A stretch of 64,000 nucleotides of DNA from Turneriella sp. (GCA_019186965.1 JABARV010000015.1:124001-188000), one strand, 5' to 3'. Positions 15,130-24,022 are shown, numbered from the stretch's first letter. Notes: generated by a model not told the origin, from the sequence alone. Program-made: numbers and translations.

Positions 15130-15515
15130 TACTCTGCCAGCTCCCGTGCTTCGTTTAAATAATCTCGCATTGCTTGCCTCGCTTCTTCAAGTTGCGTGAA
15201 ATCAATCACTTCTTCGTAATAGGCGTCTTGATGAAAAACACCTTTCGTTAAATGGTATAATTGCCTTAACTTACGCGAACCGTGGGCGGTGTGCATAAAC
15301 ACGCGCCCGCGCTCAGATCGAGGAAATTCTTCTGCGGCGATACCGCGTGCAGAAAGTAGGCCGCGGAATGCTTCACCTACTGCAAACCAAGCTTTTGCTG
15401 CTGCTTGGCGTGCTTGTACCTTGTCGCCACTTTGGGCTGCTTTATCCAATTCGTTTTCGGCGATCGCCGCCAGGGCAGATGCTTTACCGGAATAGGGGTT
15501 TGCTATCTTTTCCAT
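15129..15515 (-). CDS. Small helical protein between the two thiolase genes (HEPN/PaREP1-like)
   Basis: I start at the ATG at 15515, right after the stop of the upstream thiolase gene; this gives 128 residues. The protein is all-helical: ALAAIAENELDKAAQSGDKV, AAAKAWFAVGEAFRGLLSAR, then SRKLRQLYHLTKGV and ending YLNEARELAE. The AWxAVxEAxRGLL helix and the following pair resemble HEPN-type/PaREP1 proteins, which are small helical dimers of mostly unknown function. There is no clear RxxxxH nuclease motif. Its placement inside a thiolase-DUF35 operon, coupled to both neighbours, suggests a subunit or regulator of that complex. This is an inference from position. Confidence 0.6.
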   Translation of the reverse strand: MEKIANPYSGKASALAAIAENELDKAAQSGDKVQARQAAAKAWFAVGEAFRGLLSARGIAAEEFPRSERGRVFMHTAHGSRKLRQLYHLTKGVFHQDAYYEEVIDFTQLEEARQAMRDYLNEARELAE

Positions 15516-15517
15516 CG

Positions 15518-16675
15518 TTATTTCTCGCGGCTTAGCACCCATACACAGTGCGATTGTGCGCATGGGCCGTTGATACCGTGCGCTAAGGCGGTGTTAATTT
15601 TTTTCTTCACTTGCCGCTCTCCAGCGTCACCGCGAATTTGCAGAGCAGCTTCTATTATTCGTATTAAACCTGCTGCAATAACCGTGTGCGCAGAAAGGCA
15701 TCCCCCCGAGGCATTTACGGGTAAACGCCCTGTCGCTTGTGTTATTCCGCTGCGGAGGAAATCCGCGCCTTTGCCTTCTTTGCAAAACCCCAAACCTTCG
15801 TACCACATAAGCTCCATGTAGCTAAACGCGTCGTAAACTTCAGCTAGTTGGATTTCGTCTTTTGCAGATTTAATCCCCGCCATTTTATACGCAGTTTTCG
15901 CTGCGCTTTTTAACGCAGGAGAACGAGCTAAGTCGCGCAACCCTAAATCGTATGCATCGGAACAAAAACCAGCGCCTTTTACGTAAACAGGCTTTGCTTT
16001 CCCGCCTTTAAGCTTTTTTGTAAATGCGTCACCCGAGATAAGGATTGCCGCAGCACCATCGGAGATGGGGGAGATGTCGTAGAGTTTTAAAGGGTCAGCA
16101 TATTTTTTGGAACGCATTACGTCTTCGATAGTTAAATCCTTGGCGATTTGTGCATTTGGATTTTTGAGAGCGTTTTTATGGTTTTTAACAGAGACGGCTG
16201 CTAAATCTTCTTCTTTGATGTTAAACGTGTGCATGTAACTTTGTGCTTGTAGGGCAGCGGAGGTAATGTTGTCAAGTCCCAAGGGGCGCGTGAAAATGGG
16301 TTCAAACATTCCGTTGGTAATAAGGTTTGTATCGCTTTCAGAACCTTTGCTGTGCGCGACAACAAGGGTGTTTTTGTACGAACCGGATAAAATACGCGCC
16401 ATTGCATAATACGCGCCAAAGGTGCCATCACCTTCGACGGTAGAAACATTTTTTTCAAATGCCCCCGCTGCGTCTTGTACAGCCATAGACGAAATGGTGC
16501 GGCCGTCCCAAAAGTCATTGGAGACTGTAATAACGTTGTCGACGTCTTTAATGTCGATCCCTGCATCGTTTAGCGCAAGTTGGGTTGCTTCGTACACCAT
16601 TTCGGCAAAATTTTGGTGTTTTTTGTTTCGCTCTTGTTTTGTTTGGCCAACGCCAATGATTGCAATTTTTTTCAT
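15518..16675 (-). CDS. Thiolase-fold protein without nucleophilic Cys (copy 2)
   Basis: The 385-residue product begins KKIAIIGVGQTKQERNKKHQ and has the same architecture as copy 1, sharing DIKDVDNVI near residue 41 and the acid-aromatic YDAFSYMELMWYEGLG near residue 290. At the nucleophile position the sequence is STVEGDGTFGAYYAMA: no Cys, Gly in the aligned place. At the GHP position it reads SGGCLSAHTVIAAGL, keeping a His but not the Pro. C-terminal Cys residues are present (NGPCAQSHC). As the two copies have diverged strongly, they probably form a heteromer, like acetyl-CoA acetyltransferase-type subunits paired with DUF35 proteins. Substrate unknown. Its partner DUF35 gene lies 67 bases upstream. 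Confidence 0.8.
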   Translation of the reverse strand: MKKIAIIGVGQTKQERNKKHQNFAEMVYEATQLALNDAGIDIKDVDNVITVSNDFWDGRTISSMAVQDAAGAFEKNVSTVEGDGTFGAYYAMARILSGSYKNTLVVAHSKGSESDTNLITNGMFEPIFTRPLGLDNITSAALQAQSYMHTFNIKEEDLAAVSVKNHKNALKNPNAQIAKDLTIEDVMRSKKYADPLKLYDISPISDGAAAILISGDAFTKKLKGGKAKPVYVKGAGFCSDAYDLGLRDLARSPALKSAAKTAYKMAGIKSAKDEIQLAEVYDAFSYMELMWYEGLGFCKEGKGADFLRSGITQATGRLPVNASGGCLSAHTVIAAGLIRIIEAALQIRGDAGERQVKKKINTALAHGINGPCAQSHCVWVLSREK

Positions 16676-16742
16676 ATTGTTCCTGTTTATTCATTATTAT
16701 TGTAGAGGCGCATTGGTTGGTTCATTCTACCGTGGTGCGTCC

Positions 16743-17216
16743 CTACGATGCACTCCCTTCTGTGGGTTTGAAATACATAATATCTAGAATGTGTCCTGTA
16801 CGTTCTTCGCGAAAAACTGCTTTGACACGCATGCCTACATGGATTTGGGAGAAATCCACCTCCCCCAAAAAATGCGGTATGGCCTGTGTCGCCCCGTCGA
16901 GCAAAACAAGTGCGTAGATACGTGGTAAATCTTTTGGCGCTGCTGCACTTTCGTAGTGGCGTTGTGTAAATGCCATTACTTTACCGGTTCCGTCGAGTGT
17001 CAAAAATTCGGTAATGGGTTCGAGTGTCGTAGGAGAATTTAGTTTGGGCGGAACAAAAACTTTACCTGTTTTAGGGCATTTGTTTGCGAGAATTTTTTTT
17101 TCGTCGCGTAGTGTACGTAAAAACTTGGAACCTGTTTCTCCCACAGCCCAAGTATAAGGAACCTTTATTTTACTGTGGTGGATAAGGGGGATAGTCTTGG
17201 TGCGCCAATCGTTCAT
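16743..17216 (-). CDS. DUF35 OB-fold protein with reduced zinc ribbon (set 2)
   Basis: The 157-residue product follows the same plan as the gene at 13428: an N-terminal helix (VGETGSKFLRTLRDEKKILA, matching GSKFLGELRDNHRIL of the other copy), a ribbon region NKCPKTGKVFVPPKLNSP, and an OB fold (GKVMAFTQRHYESAAAPK, ending IHVGMRVKAVFREERTGH). Three of the four zinc-binding Cys are missing here, so the ribbon cannot hold zinc in the usual way, while the OB fold is intact. It begins the cluster; an 115-base gap separates it from the divergent adenylate cyclase gene. Confidence 0.82.
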   Translation of the reverse strand: MNDWRTKTIPLIHHSKIKVPYTWAVGETGSKFLRTLRDEKKILANKCPKTGKVFVPPKLNSPTTLEPITEFLTLDGTGKVMAFTQRHYESAAAPKDLPRIYALVLLDGATQAIPHFLGEVDFSQIHVGMRVKAVFREERTGHILDIMYFKPTEGSAS

Positions 17217-17331
17217 GGGACACTTTGGGAAATAGGAGATACGAGGGGAAATAGAATAAAGATAGGTTTATCGAAAAAACCACACACTTTCTTTTTTCTT
17301 GCCAACGTAGCGAGATTTGGTAGCACAGCCA

Positions 17332-19776
17332 ATGGCTATAAATTTTGATACGTCTATCCTAAAAAAACGGATTGCAATCATCTTCTACGCTGTAAGCGCG
17401 TTAGGGCTTGCGTGTATCATTGGTATATGGGTTACCCCTAAAGATAACTTGCGCCTCAACGTTATCCTCCACGAGACGTACAATATCGTCCTTATTTTTG
17501 CGACAATTGGTTTTATTGGCCTTGTCTATGTGCTTCTCAATTTTCTTAATTTTTTTGGCCTCGACCGTAATAAACTTATGGGAATGTACCTTTCGCTTTC
17601 CATTGCGGGGTGGTTTTGTTTCATTTACCAACGTTACGATTTTATGTTAAAACCCTTAGAAGAGTATGGGATTAACCTACGCTTCCAAATGGCGGCAGAA
17701 ACGCAAAAATTTAGCCAAGTGGGTGGCCAAATTGTAAAAATTCCACTCAAAAGTTTACACCCCGCAATCCAAATTGTAGGTATTGAAACCGAAACTGTGC
17801 AGGCGTACGGCGGTTATCCTTTTAGTTGGAAGCATTACGCCGACGAACTTAAATCACTTAAGAACTCGGGCGTAAACACCGTGATGTTCGACGTTTTCTT
17901 TATGGACGAGTTTAAAGATAATTACGGTATTTTGCACACTGTAGAAAGCTTGCGCGATAGCGCCCCTAAAATGCTTGCGCAAGGCCGTGGAATTAACATA
18001 AGCCCCATGGAGTTGCGTGCGCATTCGGCGCGGTGGAGTGATGAAATTAAAAAATCGGGAAATGTTGTAGTGGACTATGGCATGGAAGTCGATCCCAATT
18101 TTGATCCGGCAATTTTGCAAGACCCTGATCTTAAAGCGCGTATTCAAGAGCTCAACCATTTTCGTATCCCCGACCAAAATATAGAACAGAATAGCTATCT
18201 TAAAGACCCAAATTTAGAATGGATTTCATACCCATACCCACCCATTCCAGCGGTTAGCCGTGCGACTAAAGGGTTGGGCGCTGCAAACGTCAAATACGAA
18301 GGAACTTCTGCGAACTATGTTATGCCTATGGTCTTTAAATGGCAAAACCGTTTATACCCTTCAATTTCGCTCCTTTTGGCATGCCGTTACTTTGGTGTCG
18401 ATGTGACAAAAGATGTCGAAGTAAAACTGGGGTCTTACGTAAAAATAAAAAATATACCCAATAAGAAAGTAAGCTTTGGCATTTCGTTCGGTCCCGACCA
18501 AGAAAAAGATATTATGACAAAGCCTAACAAAGACCGTGCAATTGTAATCCCGATTGATAGCCAAGGGATGATGGCGATTAATTTTATTGGCGGGCCATAT
18601 ACCTTCCCATCGGTAAAAATGGTAGAACTAGCCGAGCAAGTAAACCTTAAAGATAAAACGCTCAACGTTGAAGAATATAGAAATAAGATTTTGTTGACGG
18701 CGATGTATTACGCAACAGGTTCTGCGACGACACGAGATATGCATCCCTCTCCTTTTAGCCAAGTGACTGCGGGAATCGAACACCACGCGAGTGCTCTTAA
18801 CACTATTTTAATGCAAGATTTTATCACGTACGCTCCAATGTGGATGAACTTTCTTATTCTTTTTGCATTCGCCGTCCTTTTGGGGTATTTAATCCCACGT
18901 ACGAATATTGGTATTACATTGGTTGTCGTCGGAGTTACTGCAGGAATCTTTTTAATCGAGGCAATCCTCGTCTTTAAATACATGAAGTACGTACATTTTA
19001 TGCTGGTTCCGTATTTAGAAATGGTTGTTATTTTAATTGCGGTTATTGGTTACAAAGTCTTAACCGAAGAAGAGAACGTAAAGTATATCCGCAACACATT
19101 TTCCAAATTCGTTTCAAAAGATATCGTGAACGAACTTTTGGCGAACCCCGAATCGTTGAAACTGGGCGGTGAGAAAAAAGACCTTACTGTGTTTTTTTCT
19201 GATATACGTGGATTTACCACCATGTCTGAAAGCCTATCTCCAGAAGATTTGGTACAATTATTGAACGAATACTTATCGACGATGACGAACTTAGTTATCG
19301 CGTATAAAGGTACAATTGATAAATACATGGGCGATGCGATTATGGCTTTTTGGGGAGCGCCGGTTAAAAACGACGACCATGCATACTATGCCTGCCTTAC
19401 TGCAATTAAGCAACTTGAAGAGTTAAAAATCCTACAAGATAAATGGGCGGCAAACGGTTGGCCGGTTATCGATATCGGTATTGGCCTTAACACAGGGTTT
19501 GCCGTCGCAGGTAACATGGGTTCTTCACACCGCATGGACTATACCGTCATGGGTGACACCATTAACTTGGGTAGCCGTTTAGAGGGAACGAATAAACAAT
19601 ACGGGACTCGAATTATTATTTCTCAGTTTACGTACGAAAAAGTAAAGGATAGAATTTATGCGCGTGAACTTGACGATATTCGCGTGAAAGGTAAAAATGA
19701 ACCTGTGCGGATTTACGAACTTATCGATGTAATTAACCGTGAAGATTTAGACAATTTGCGCGTTGCTGTCGATTAA
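17332..19776 (+). CDS. CHASE2-domain adenylate cyclase
   Basis: I start at the ATG at 17332; a TTG 15 bases earlier is also possible. The protein has 814 residues. Three N-terminal hydrophobic segments (about 14-34, 46-69, 78-96) precede a large extracytoplasmic CHASE2-type sensor region (about 100-495), then three spans (about 500-580) and a class III cyclase domain (about 610-800). Metal-binding Asp residues are D624 (FSDIRGFT) and D668 (YMGDAIMAFWGAP). The Lys of KYMGD and the Asp of TVMGDTINLGSRLE are the adenine-selecting pair, so cAMP rather than cGMP is expected. It probably senses an extracytoplasmic signal. The gene is convergent with the nucleotidyltransferase at 19778, with one base between them. 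Confidence 0.92.
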   Translation: MAINFDTSILKKRIAIIFYAVSALGLACIIGIWVTPKDNLRLNVILHETYNIVLIFATIGFIGLVYVLLNFLNFFGLDRNKLMGMYLSLSIAGWFCFIYQRYDFMLKPLEEYGINLRFQMAAETQKFSQVGGQIVKIPLKSLHPAIQIVGIETETVQAYGGYPFSWKHYADELKSLKNSGVNTVMFDVFFMDEFKDNYGILHTVESLRDSAPKMLAQGRGINISPMELRAHSARWSDEIKKSGNVVVDYGMEVDPNFDPAILQDPDLKARIQELNHFRIPDQNIEQNSYLKDPNLEWISYPYPPIPAVSRATKGLGAANVKYEGTSANYVMPMVFKWQNRLYPSISLLLACRYFGVDVTKDVEVKLGSYVKIKNIPNKKVSFGISFGPDQEKDIMTKPNKDRAIVIPIDSQGMMAINFIGGPYTFPSVKMVELAEQVNLKDKTLNVEEYRNKILLTAMYYATGSATTRDMHPSPFSQVTAGIEHHASALNTILMQDFITYAPMWMNFLILFAFAVLLGYLIPRTNIGITLVVVGVTAGIFLIEAILVFKYMKYVHFMLVPYLEMVVILIAVIGYKVLTEEENVKYIRNTFSKFVSKDIVNELLANPESLKLGGEKKDLTVFFSDIRGFTTMSESLSPEDLVQLLNEYLSTMTNLVIAYKGTIDKYMGDAIMAFWGAPVKNDDHAYYACLTAIKQLEELKILQDKWAANGWPVIDIGIGLNTGFAVAGNMGSSHRMDYTVMGDTINLGSRLEGTNKQYGTRIIISQFTYEKVKDRIYARELDDIRVKGKNEPVRIYELIDVINREDLDNLRVAVD

Positions 19777-19777
19777 T

Positions 19778-20596
19778 TTAAACTGTTCGGGAATCTACGC
19801 TTGTCGCGGCTTTCTGCTCAATGTGGCGGTTGTCGGCAAGCATACTCGGATCGTTTTTGGCAAGTTCTATAACGTCGAGTGCACCAAAAAAGAGTAACCC
19901 ACGTCCAGCGAAATGGCTATAGACGCGTCGCGCAACGGTTAAATCCTGTGCTTCGTCTATTGTCATGCGAATGCCTGCAACACGCGCTTTAGCGGCTTCA
20001 ATAGAAAATGCGTCGTCGAGCCTTAAGGGGAAAATTTCGTACAAATGCGGGTTTTCACGTATAAAAATTGTGACGTGTTCACGGTGGTGTCCTTTAAGTT
20101 CTGGCGCTCCATTGGGCGTAAGCGGCGTATCACGAAAAAAAACAGAACGTAGCGCAGCGACGCGGATTACTTCGCTTCCCATGCCCAGCGGAAGCTCGGC
20201 GGTGTACGCATAGTCGGCGGGATATTCTTTTAGGTGTTCAATAAGCGTGGTAAGCCTATCTTTGTCGATAAAAGGGTTATCTGCCGTAAGGCGGATTACG
20301 TAGTCTTCATCTGCCATGTCTTGTGAGGCGTCGATAAAGCGTTTTAATACATGTGTAGGATGTCCCTTGACAAAAGCAAAGTTTTTTTCGCGTAAAAAAT
20401 CTGCCAGCGTAGTTTCTTCTTCTTCAGCAATGGCGAATTTTAGTTCAACTTTTGTACTTTGGATACTTTGGATACGTGCGGCGATGTGTTCGAGGATCGT
20501 TTTTTCGCCAATTTTCTCGAGAACTTTTTTGGGGAGCCGTTCGCTTGTAAGGCGTGCTTGTACGAGGGCTCGAAAGCGGGGGATGTATTTTTGCAC
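19778..20596 (-). CDS. SpsF-like glycan nucleotidyltransferase
   Basis: The 272-residue product has the CMP-sugar/acylneuraminate cytidylyltransferase fold: RALVQARLTSERLPKKVLEK at the start (nucleotide loop), AIAEEEE, then VIRLTADNPFIDKDRLTTLI with the metal-binding Asp-Asn-Pro, and HHREHVTIFIRENPHLY. These match SpsF (spore coat polysaccharide) and pseudaminic/legionaminic-type cytidylyltransferases, which activate sugars for surface polysaccharides. The sugar is not readable. It starts 81 bases from the divergent STAS gene, so a shared promoter region is likely. No other polysaccharide gene is adjacent. Confidence 0.85.
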   Translation of the reverse strand: MQKYIPRFRALVQARLTSERLPKKVLEKIGEKTILEHIAARIQSIQSTKVELKFAIAEEEETTLADFLREKNFAFVKGHPTHVLKRFIDASQDMADEDYVIRLTADNPFIDKDRLTTLIEHLKEYPADYAYTAELPLGMGSEVIRVAALRSVFFRDTPLTPNGAPELKGHHREHVTIFIRENPHLYEIFPLRLDDAFSIEAAKARVAGIRMTIDEAQDLTVARRVYSHFAGRGLLFFGALDVIELAKNDPSMLADNRHIEQKAATSVDSRTV

Positions 20597-20677
20597 AATT
20601 ATGTCACTTTTTTTCCCGAATGTATGCCAGAAATCAAAAAGTTCTTGCCTGACACAATAAAAAGGTAAGATAGACCA

Positions 20678-21037
20678 ATGGCCGCGAAGTCTGGCATCAA
20701 GATAAAAGTCAAGAAAAAGGGTGAAATTAGCATCGTCGAAATTGACGGCGCAATTAAATCAGGAATGGAGTTCGATTTAGCAGATGAACTCGAATCGTGT
20801 ATGCACGAAGCAAAAGTTCCAAAAATTATTGTCGATATGAAAAAAGTTCCTTTCATCAATTCTGCGGCATTGGGAATTTTACTCAACATTTATAAAGAAA
20901 TTGAACGTAGAAACGGCCGTTTTGGCCTTTGCGCAATAAGTTCCGATGTAGACCATCTACTTGAAATTACAAAATTAGGCTCTGTTTTTGATATTTATAA
21001 AAACCAAGACGACGCGCTAGATTCTATCGAAGACTAA
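20678..21037 (+). CDS. STAS-domain anti-sigma-factor antagonist-like protein
   Basis: A single STAS domain of 119 residues: VEIDGAIKSGMEFDLADELE, then KIIVDMKKVPFINSAALGIL with the phosphorylatable Ser in FINSAALG (as in SpoIIAA/RsbV), then the C-terminal helix (VDHLLEITKLGSVFDIYKNQ). By family it competes with a sigma factor for an anti-sigma kinase, switching when dephosphorylated. The cognate HATPase kinase is not adjacent; a lone HATPase protein lies at 41184 but there is no evidence that they interact. Confidence 0.9.
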   Translation: MAAKSGIKIKVKKKGEISIVEIDGAIKSGMEFDLADELESCMHEAKVPKIIVDMKKVPFINSAALGILLNIYKEIERRNGRFGLCAISSDVDHLLEITKLGSVFDIYKNQDDALDSIED

Positions 21038-21090
21038 AAGCGCCTAAAAATTCCACGCGAGTTTTGCGCTGTTTTTAACGAAAATAATAT

Positions 21091-21960
21091 GTGCGTACAA
21101 TTATATTCCTTTGTTTTGTATCCGTAGGAGCGTTTTGGGCGGTAGAGGCAGGCCAGAGTTTCGATGTACACGACAGCCCGCTCATTAACGCTAAAATTGA
21201 TTGGAAAGAAAACAGCATTTCTCTACGCGCCGACTGGAAGTTAAACGCACAAAATTCCTTAGAATCCCGTAGCATAATACGGTCACGTTTACGCACATCT
21301 CTACTTTCAAAACTCAGCGAAATTATTGAGTCGCTTTACGCACGAACCGATATTGAAAAACGCTTACCCAACCTTTCTTCGTTTTGGGCGTCGCTAAAGC
21401 TCGATACTTTTCAAATTGCGCAAAACTCCGCTTCGGCGACTCTTGAAATTCCCTTGCGCGGCAGCCATTCTCTCTTATCGTATTTTCCTTTTGAACCTAA
21501 GCAAGAATCGTGGGAAGCGAAAAACGAAACAATAAACAATACATACGAAAACCAAAGCGGCGATTCTCTATACGATTCTTTTGGTAGCGAAGCGCTCCTT
21601 TATACAGGCTTGGTTGTTGATGCGCGCAATTTACCTTTTGTGCCATCGTTGCATACGCAAATATTTACTAGTTCAGGAAGGTTAATTTACGGACCACAGT
21701 TTTTAACGCGTACAACGTATATAAAAAGGGGCGCTGTAGGTTTTTTTACGGATTCGCGGCAAGGCGAAGCGCGGCAAAGAGCAGGAAACCGTCCTCTTAT
21801 TGTACCTGCGTTAGATTTGGCGCGGATAAGCCAAGACTCGGTGGTTATTAGCGACGAAGACGCAGCAAAAATTTTAGCACACGAAGGAAGTGTACAAAAC
21901 TTGCGCCGCGCACGCGTTATTATTTTACTTAACGCAGATAAATTGCGCGAAGTGCGCTAA
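21091..21960 (+). CDS. Exported LPP20/FlgP-like domain protein
   Basis: A GTG at 21091 opens 289 codons. The signal peptide is about residues 1-19 (FWAVEAGQS). Residues about 20-150 are helical and charged. Residues about 168-289 form a beta domain with YTGLVVDARNLPFVPSLHTQ, then TYIKRGAVGFFTDSRQGEAR and VISDEDAAKILAHE, ending RARVIILLN. This resembles the C-terminal domain of the LPP20/FlgP family, outer-membrane-associated proteins of motility or envelope assembly. The match is to general pattern (GLVVDARGL, S/N-x-DAA, RVVIVL); a flagellar role is inferred and could be wrong. An ATG overlaps the GTG in another frame. Confidence 0.65.
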   Translation: MRTIIFLCFVSVGAFWAVEAGQSFDVHDSPLINAKIDWKENSISLRADWKLNAQNSLESRSIIRSRLRTSLLSKLSEIIESLYARTDIEKRLPNLSSFWASLKLDTFQIAQNSASATLEIPLRGSHSLLSYFPFEPKQESWEAKNETINNTYENQSGDSLYDSFGSEALLYTGLVVDARNLPFVPSLHTQIFTSSGRLIYGPQFLTRTTYIKRGAVGFFTDSRQGEARQRAGNRPLIVPALDLARISQDSVVISDEDAAKILAHEGSVQNLRRARVIILLNADKLREVR

Positions 21961-21990
21961 AACGCATTACCGTTTTAAAATATTTTTTAC
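21959..21990. terminator. Weak bidirectional terminator between convergent genes
   Basis: AAAACG and CGTTTT (21959-21964 and 21971-21976) are perfectly complementary around a six-base loop and are followed by AAAATATTTTTT. The stem is AT-rich and short. It lies exactly between the convergent ends of the LPP20-like gene and the hypothetical membrane protein gene, the place where a terminator is expected. Confidence 0.35.
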
Positions 21991-22883
21991 AACGCGTTAG
22001 GGCGAATTCTTTTTGCGTTACTGCGTATAAGAAGAGTCATTACGGCAACAAGAGCGCCAAAAAGAAAGCCTACAATTCCAAAAAGAAAATAGTTTGGTTG
22101 TGGCTTAAAAGGAATTGCAATTTCTGCCACGGGGACATCCCTCCCTTTTGTATATACGGCACATTTGAAAACAGGTTGGTCGCTTTGGAGCTTTCGCGCC
22201 GCTTTAATTTCCAATTGTATCGAAAATTTTTTGTTGGGTGGGTTAAAAAAATTATTAGCATCACATACGCTTGCATTGGCCTCGCATTTTTCAAACGTTA
22301 ATTTAGGTATTGGCTTATCGTCGAGGTCTTGGATATTAAAACGAAACGCCGTAGCTGTGGGAGTGTATCCCGTAATATGGAGCGTATTTTTTGTTCCAGG
22401 AGATATTCCCTCGCGTTCCCATTCTAAAGGAGCCGTATAATCAATTTTACTGCCCTCCAAGAGAAAATCGGGTGAGTATTTGATAACAATTTTACTCTTG
22501 GGATTTAGCGTTTCGTGGTAAAAAATTTGTGCGTCGAGAGGAGAAAACTTTGCCTCTTTTTCACGGAAGTATTCGATTGTCTTTGTTGTGTTTTCGCCAA
22601 TTTCCAAAATACGGCGGTTTGGCGTTTCAAGTTTTGTACGGATCTCTTTTTTTTCTATTTCACGTTTCGCCCCTTTTGTAAGAGAAAAAGAAAAAGCCCA
22701 AATGTCGCGGTGGCGCACAACTGTATCGAAGCTAAAGTTGCAATTGGTGTTTGCTTTTAAGCATAAACTTTCTGTAGCTAATTTTTTTACACGCTGCATT
22801 GTATCGACAAGAGAGGACGTAGAAACAGAAAAAATAGTGGTAGCAAAACCTACAAAAACTACTAAAGAAAATAAAATTCTCAT
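21987..22883 (-). CDS. Hypothetical exported protein with C-terminal membrane anchor
   Basis: I start at the ATG at 22883 (MRILFSLVVFVGF), giving 298 residues; two ATGs 9 and 42 bases earlier give a less typical signal. After the signal (about 1-20) comes a large beta-rich exterior region, with repeated KxxI strands (SKIVIKYSPDFLLEGSKIDY), a Cys pair (FEKCEANASVC) and PVAEIAIPFKPQP. Residues about 262-284 (YFLFGIVGFLFGALVAVMTL) are one transmembrane helix followed by a basic tail (RSNAKRIRPNAL). The topology is therefore outside-in, like a membrane-tethered periplasmic receptor or chaperone. I do not recognise the family. Its neighbours are not functionally informative. Confidence 0.7.
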   Translation of the reverse strand: MRILFSLVVFVGFATTIFSVSTSSLVDTMQRVKKLATESLCLKANTNCNFSFDTVVRHRDIWAFSFSLTKGAKREIEKKEIRTKLETPNRRILEIGENTTKTIEYFREKEAKFSPLDAQIFYHETLNPKSKIVIKYSPDFLLEGSKIDYTAPLEWEREGISPGTKNTLHITGYTPTATAFRFNIQDLDDKPIPKLTFEKCEANASVCDANNFFNPPNKKFSIQLEIKAARKLQSDQPVFKCAVYTKGRDVPVAEIAIPFKPQPNYFLFGIVGFLFGALVAVMTLLIRSNAKRIRPNAL

Positions 22884-22981
22884 GCATGGCATTCTTCGAT
22901 TACGACTCCAGCCGAGAACCCCCAAATACTAATAAACCCAAAATCGGTTTTCGTACTGTCTAAAAATAACGGCATGGCGGC

Positions 22982-23326
22982 ATGGCTTCCCTTGATTCCT
23001 TTTTTATCGTTTTAGTTACAATTTCCATTTTGGCGTTGGCTGCGTTTGTCTACTTTACTCTTTTGTTGCACCGTGCGAAAGATGTAGATACTAAATGGAG
23101 GGGTATTGTTAAAACACTCTCTTTAAATGGAACGCCAGAGAATCTCGCATTGTTATACCCTCGCTGGTTGCTTGCCTTTGGCGCGTTTTTTTTACTTGCG
23201 TGCGTGAGCGTAGGGTATGGAGTCTGGAGTACAGACCACTCCTTCTTTGTAGTTATTTTCCCACTTTTGTTCTATTATTTTTTTGCGCGGTATTTTCTCT
23301 GGGAAAAATCCGATTTAACCGATTAG
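22982..23326 (+). CDS. Small membrane protein, upstream of birA
   Basis: The product has 114 residues and three hydrophobic spans (about 6-29, 60-82, 88-107) separated by a short basic loop (HRAKDVDTKWRGIVK). I do not recognise a family. It starts 98 bases from the divergent 298-residue membrane protein gene and lies five bases before the GTG start of birA, so the two plus-strand genes are one operon. Confidence 0.65.
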   Translation: MASLDSFFIVLVTISILALAAFVYFTLLLHRAKDVDTKWRGIVKTLSLNGTPENLALLYPRWLLAFGAFFLLACVSVGYGVWSTDHSFFVVIFPLLFYYFFARYFLWEKSDLTD

Positions 23327-23331
23327 CCTAA

Positions 23332-24018
23332 GTGCCTAAAGGACGTTATCTTCTTACGATAGACGAAGTTGCTTCAACTAATTCGTATCTCAAAGAGCAG
23401 AGTAAATACCAATATCCATTTTTTAGCGTACGCGCACGTAGGCAAACCCTGGGGCGTGGCAGGTTCGAGAAGTCTTGGTTTTCGGGCGGCGTGGACGAAA
23501 ACCTTGCGTTTTCAATAGTACTTCCTGTCGATGGTAAATATATTTCAGCTGTGCCGTTAGCGCTTGCACAGGTTCTTCATCTTTATTTATCTAAATATTT
23601 GGAAGTTACAATAAAATGGCCCAACGATATTTTATGTAATGGAAAAAAACTTGTGGGCATTTTATGCGAGTCTCTTCCAAACCACAAAAATTTAATCGTC
23701 GCTGGAATTGGGGTCAATGTGCAAACGCGGCAATTTGCCGAAGGTTTTGCACAGCCTGTTACGTCTTTGGCGCTCGAAGGCGTGGATAAACGTGTCGAAA
23801 CGCTTTGGTTAGGTATATACCGAAAAATTGTTATTTTTTTCCGTAAAAAAAACTTTCCCTTGAACGCATCTTTCATCCGTAGGTATAATAGTGTAGCGTA
23901 CGCGTTCGTCGAAAGAGTACACGTGTCGCAAGCGCCTCTTGAATTCCAAACCCTACTTCCCGACGGGCGTGCAATTTTTCGTACAGCTGAAAATGGAGAT
24001 GTAATCCTTGATGCTTAA
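23332..24018 (+). CDS. birA: Biotin-[acetyl-CoA carboxylase] ligase, catalytic domain only
   Basis: The enzyme makes biotinyl-AMP and transfers biotin to the carboxyl carrier protein of acetyl-CoA carboxylase. A GTG at 23332 starts the 228-residue product; the biotin and ATP motif RRQTLGRGRFEKSWFS (about 35-50), the lysine-containing IKWPNDILCNGKKLVGIL (about 97-114) and the GIGVNVQ motif (about 125-131) are all present. It has no N-terminal helix-turn-helix, so unlike E. coli BirA it cannot regulate transcription. The next gene is convergent, four bases away. Confidence 0.93.
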   Translation: MPKGRYLLTIDEVASTNSYLKEQSKYQYPFFSVRARRQTLGRGRFEKSWFSGGVDENLAFSIVLPVDGKYISAVPLALAQVLHLYLSKYLEVTIKWPNDILCNGKKLVGILCESLPNHKNLIVAGIGVNVQTRQFAEGFAQPVTSLALEGVDKRVETLWLGIYRKIVIFFRKKNFPLNASFIRRYNSVAYAFVERVHVSQAPLEFQTLLPDGRAIFRTAENGDVILDA

Positions 24019-24022
24019 GGAG

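Noticed and set aside
13428-17216. Ordinary fatty-acid beta-oxidation thiolase operon
   Set aside because: The nucleophile Cys is missing in both thiolase-fold proteins and no other beta-oxidation gene is adjacent.
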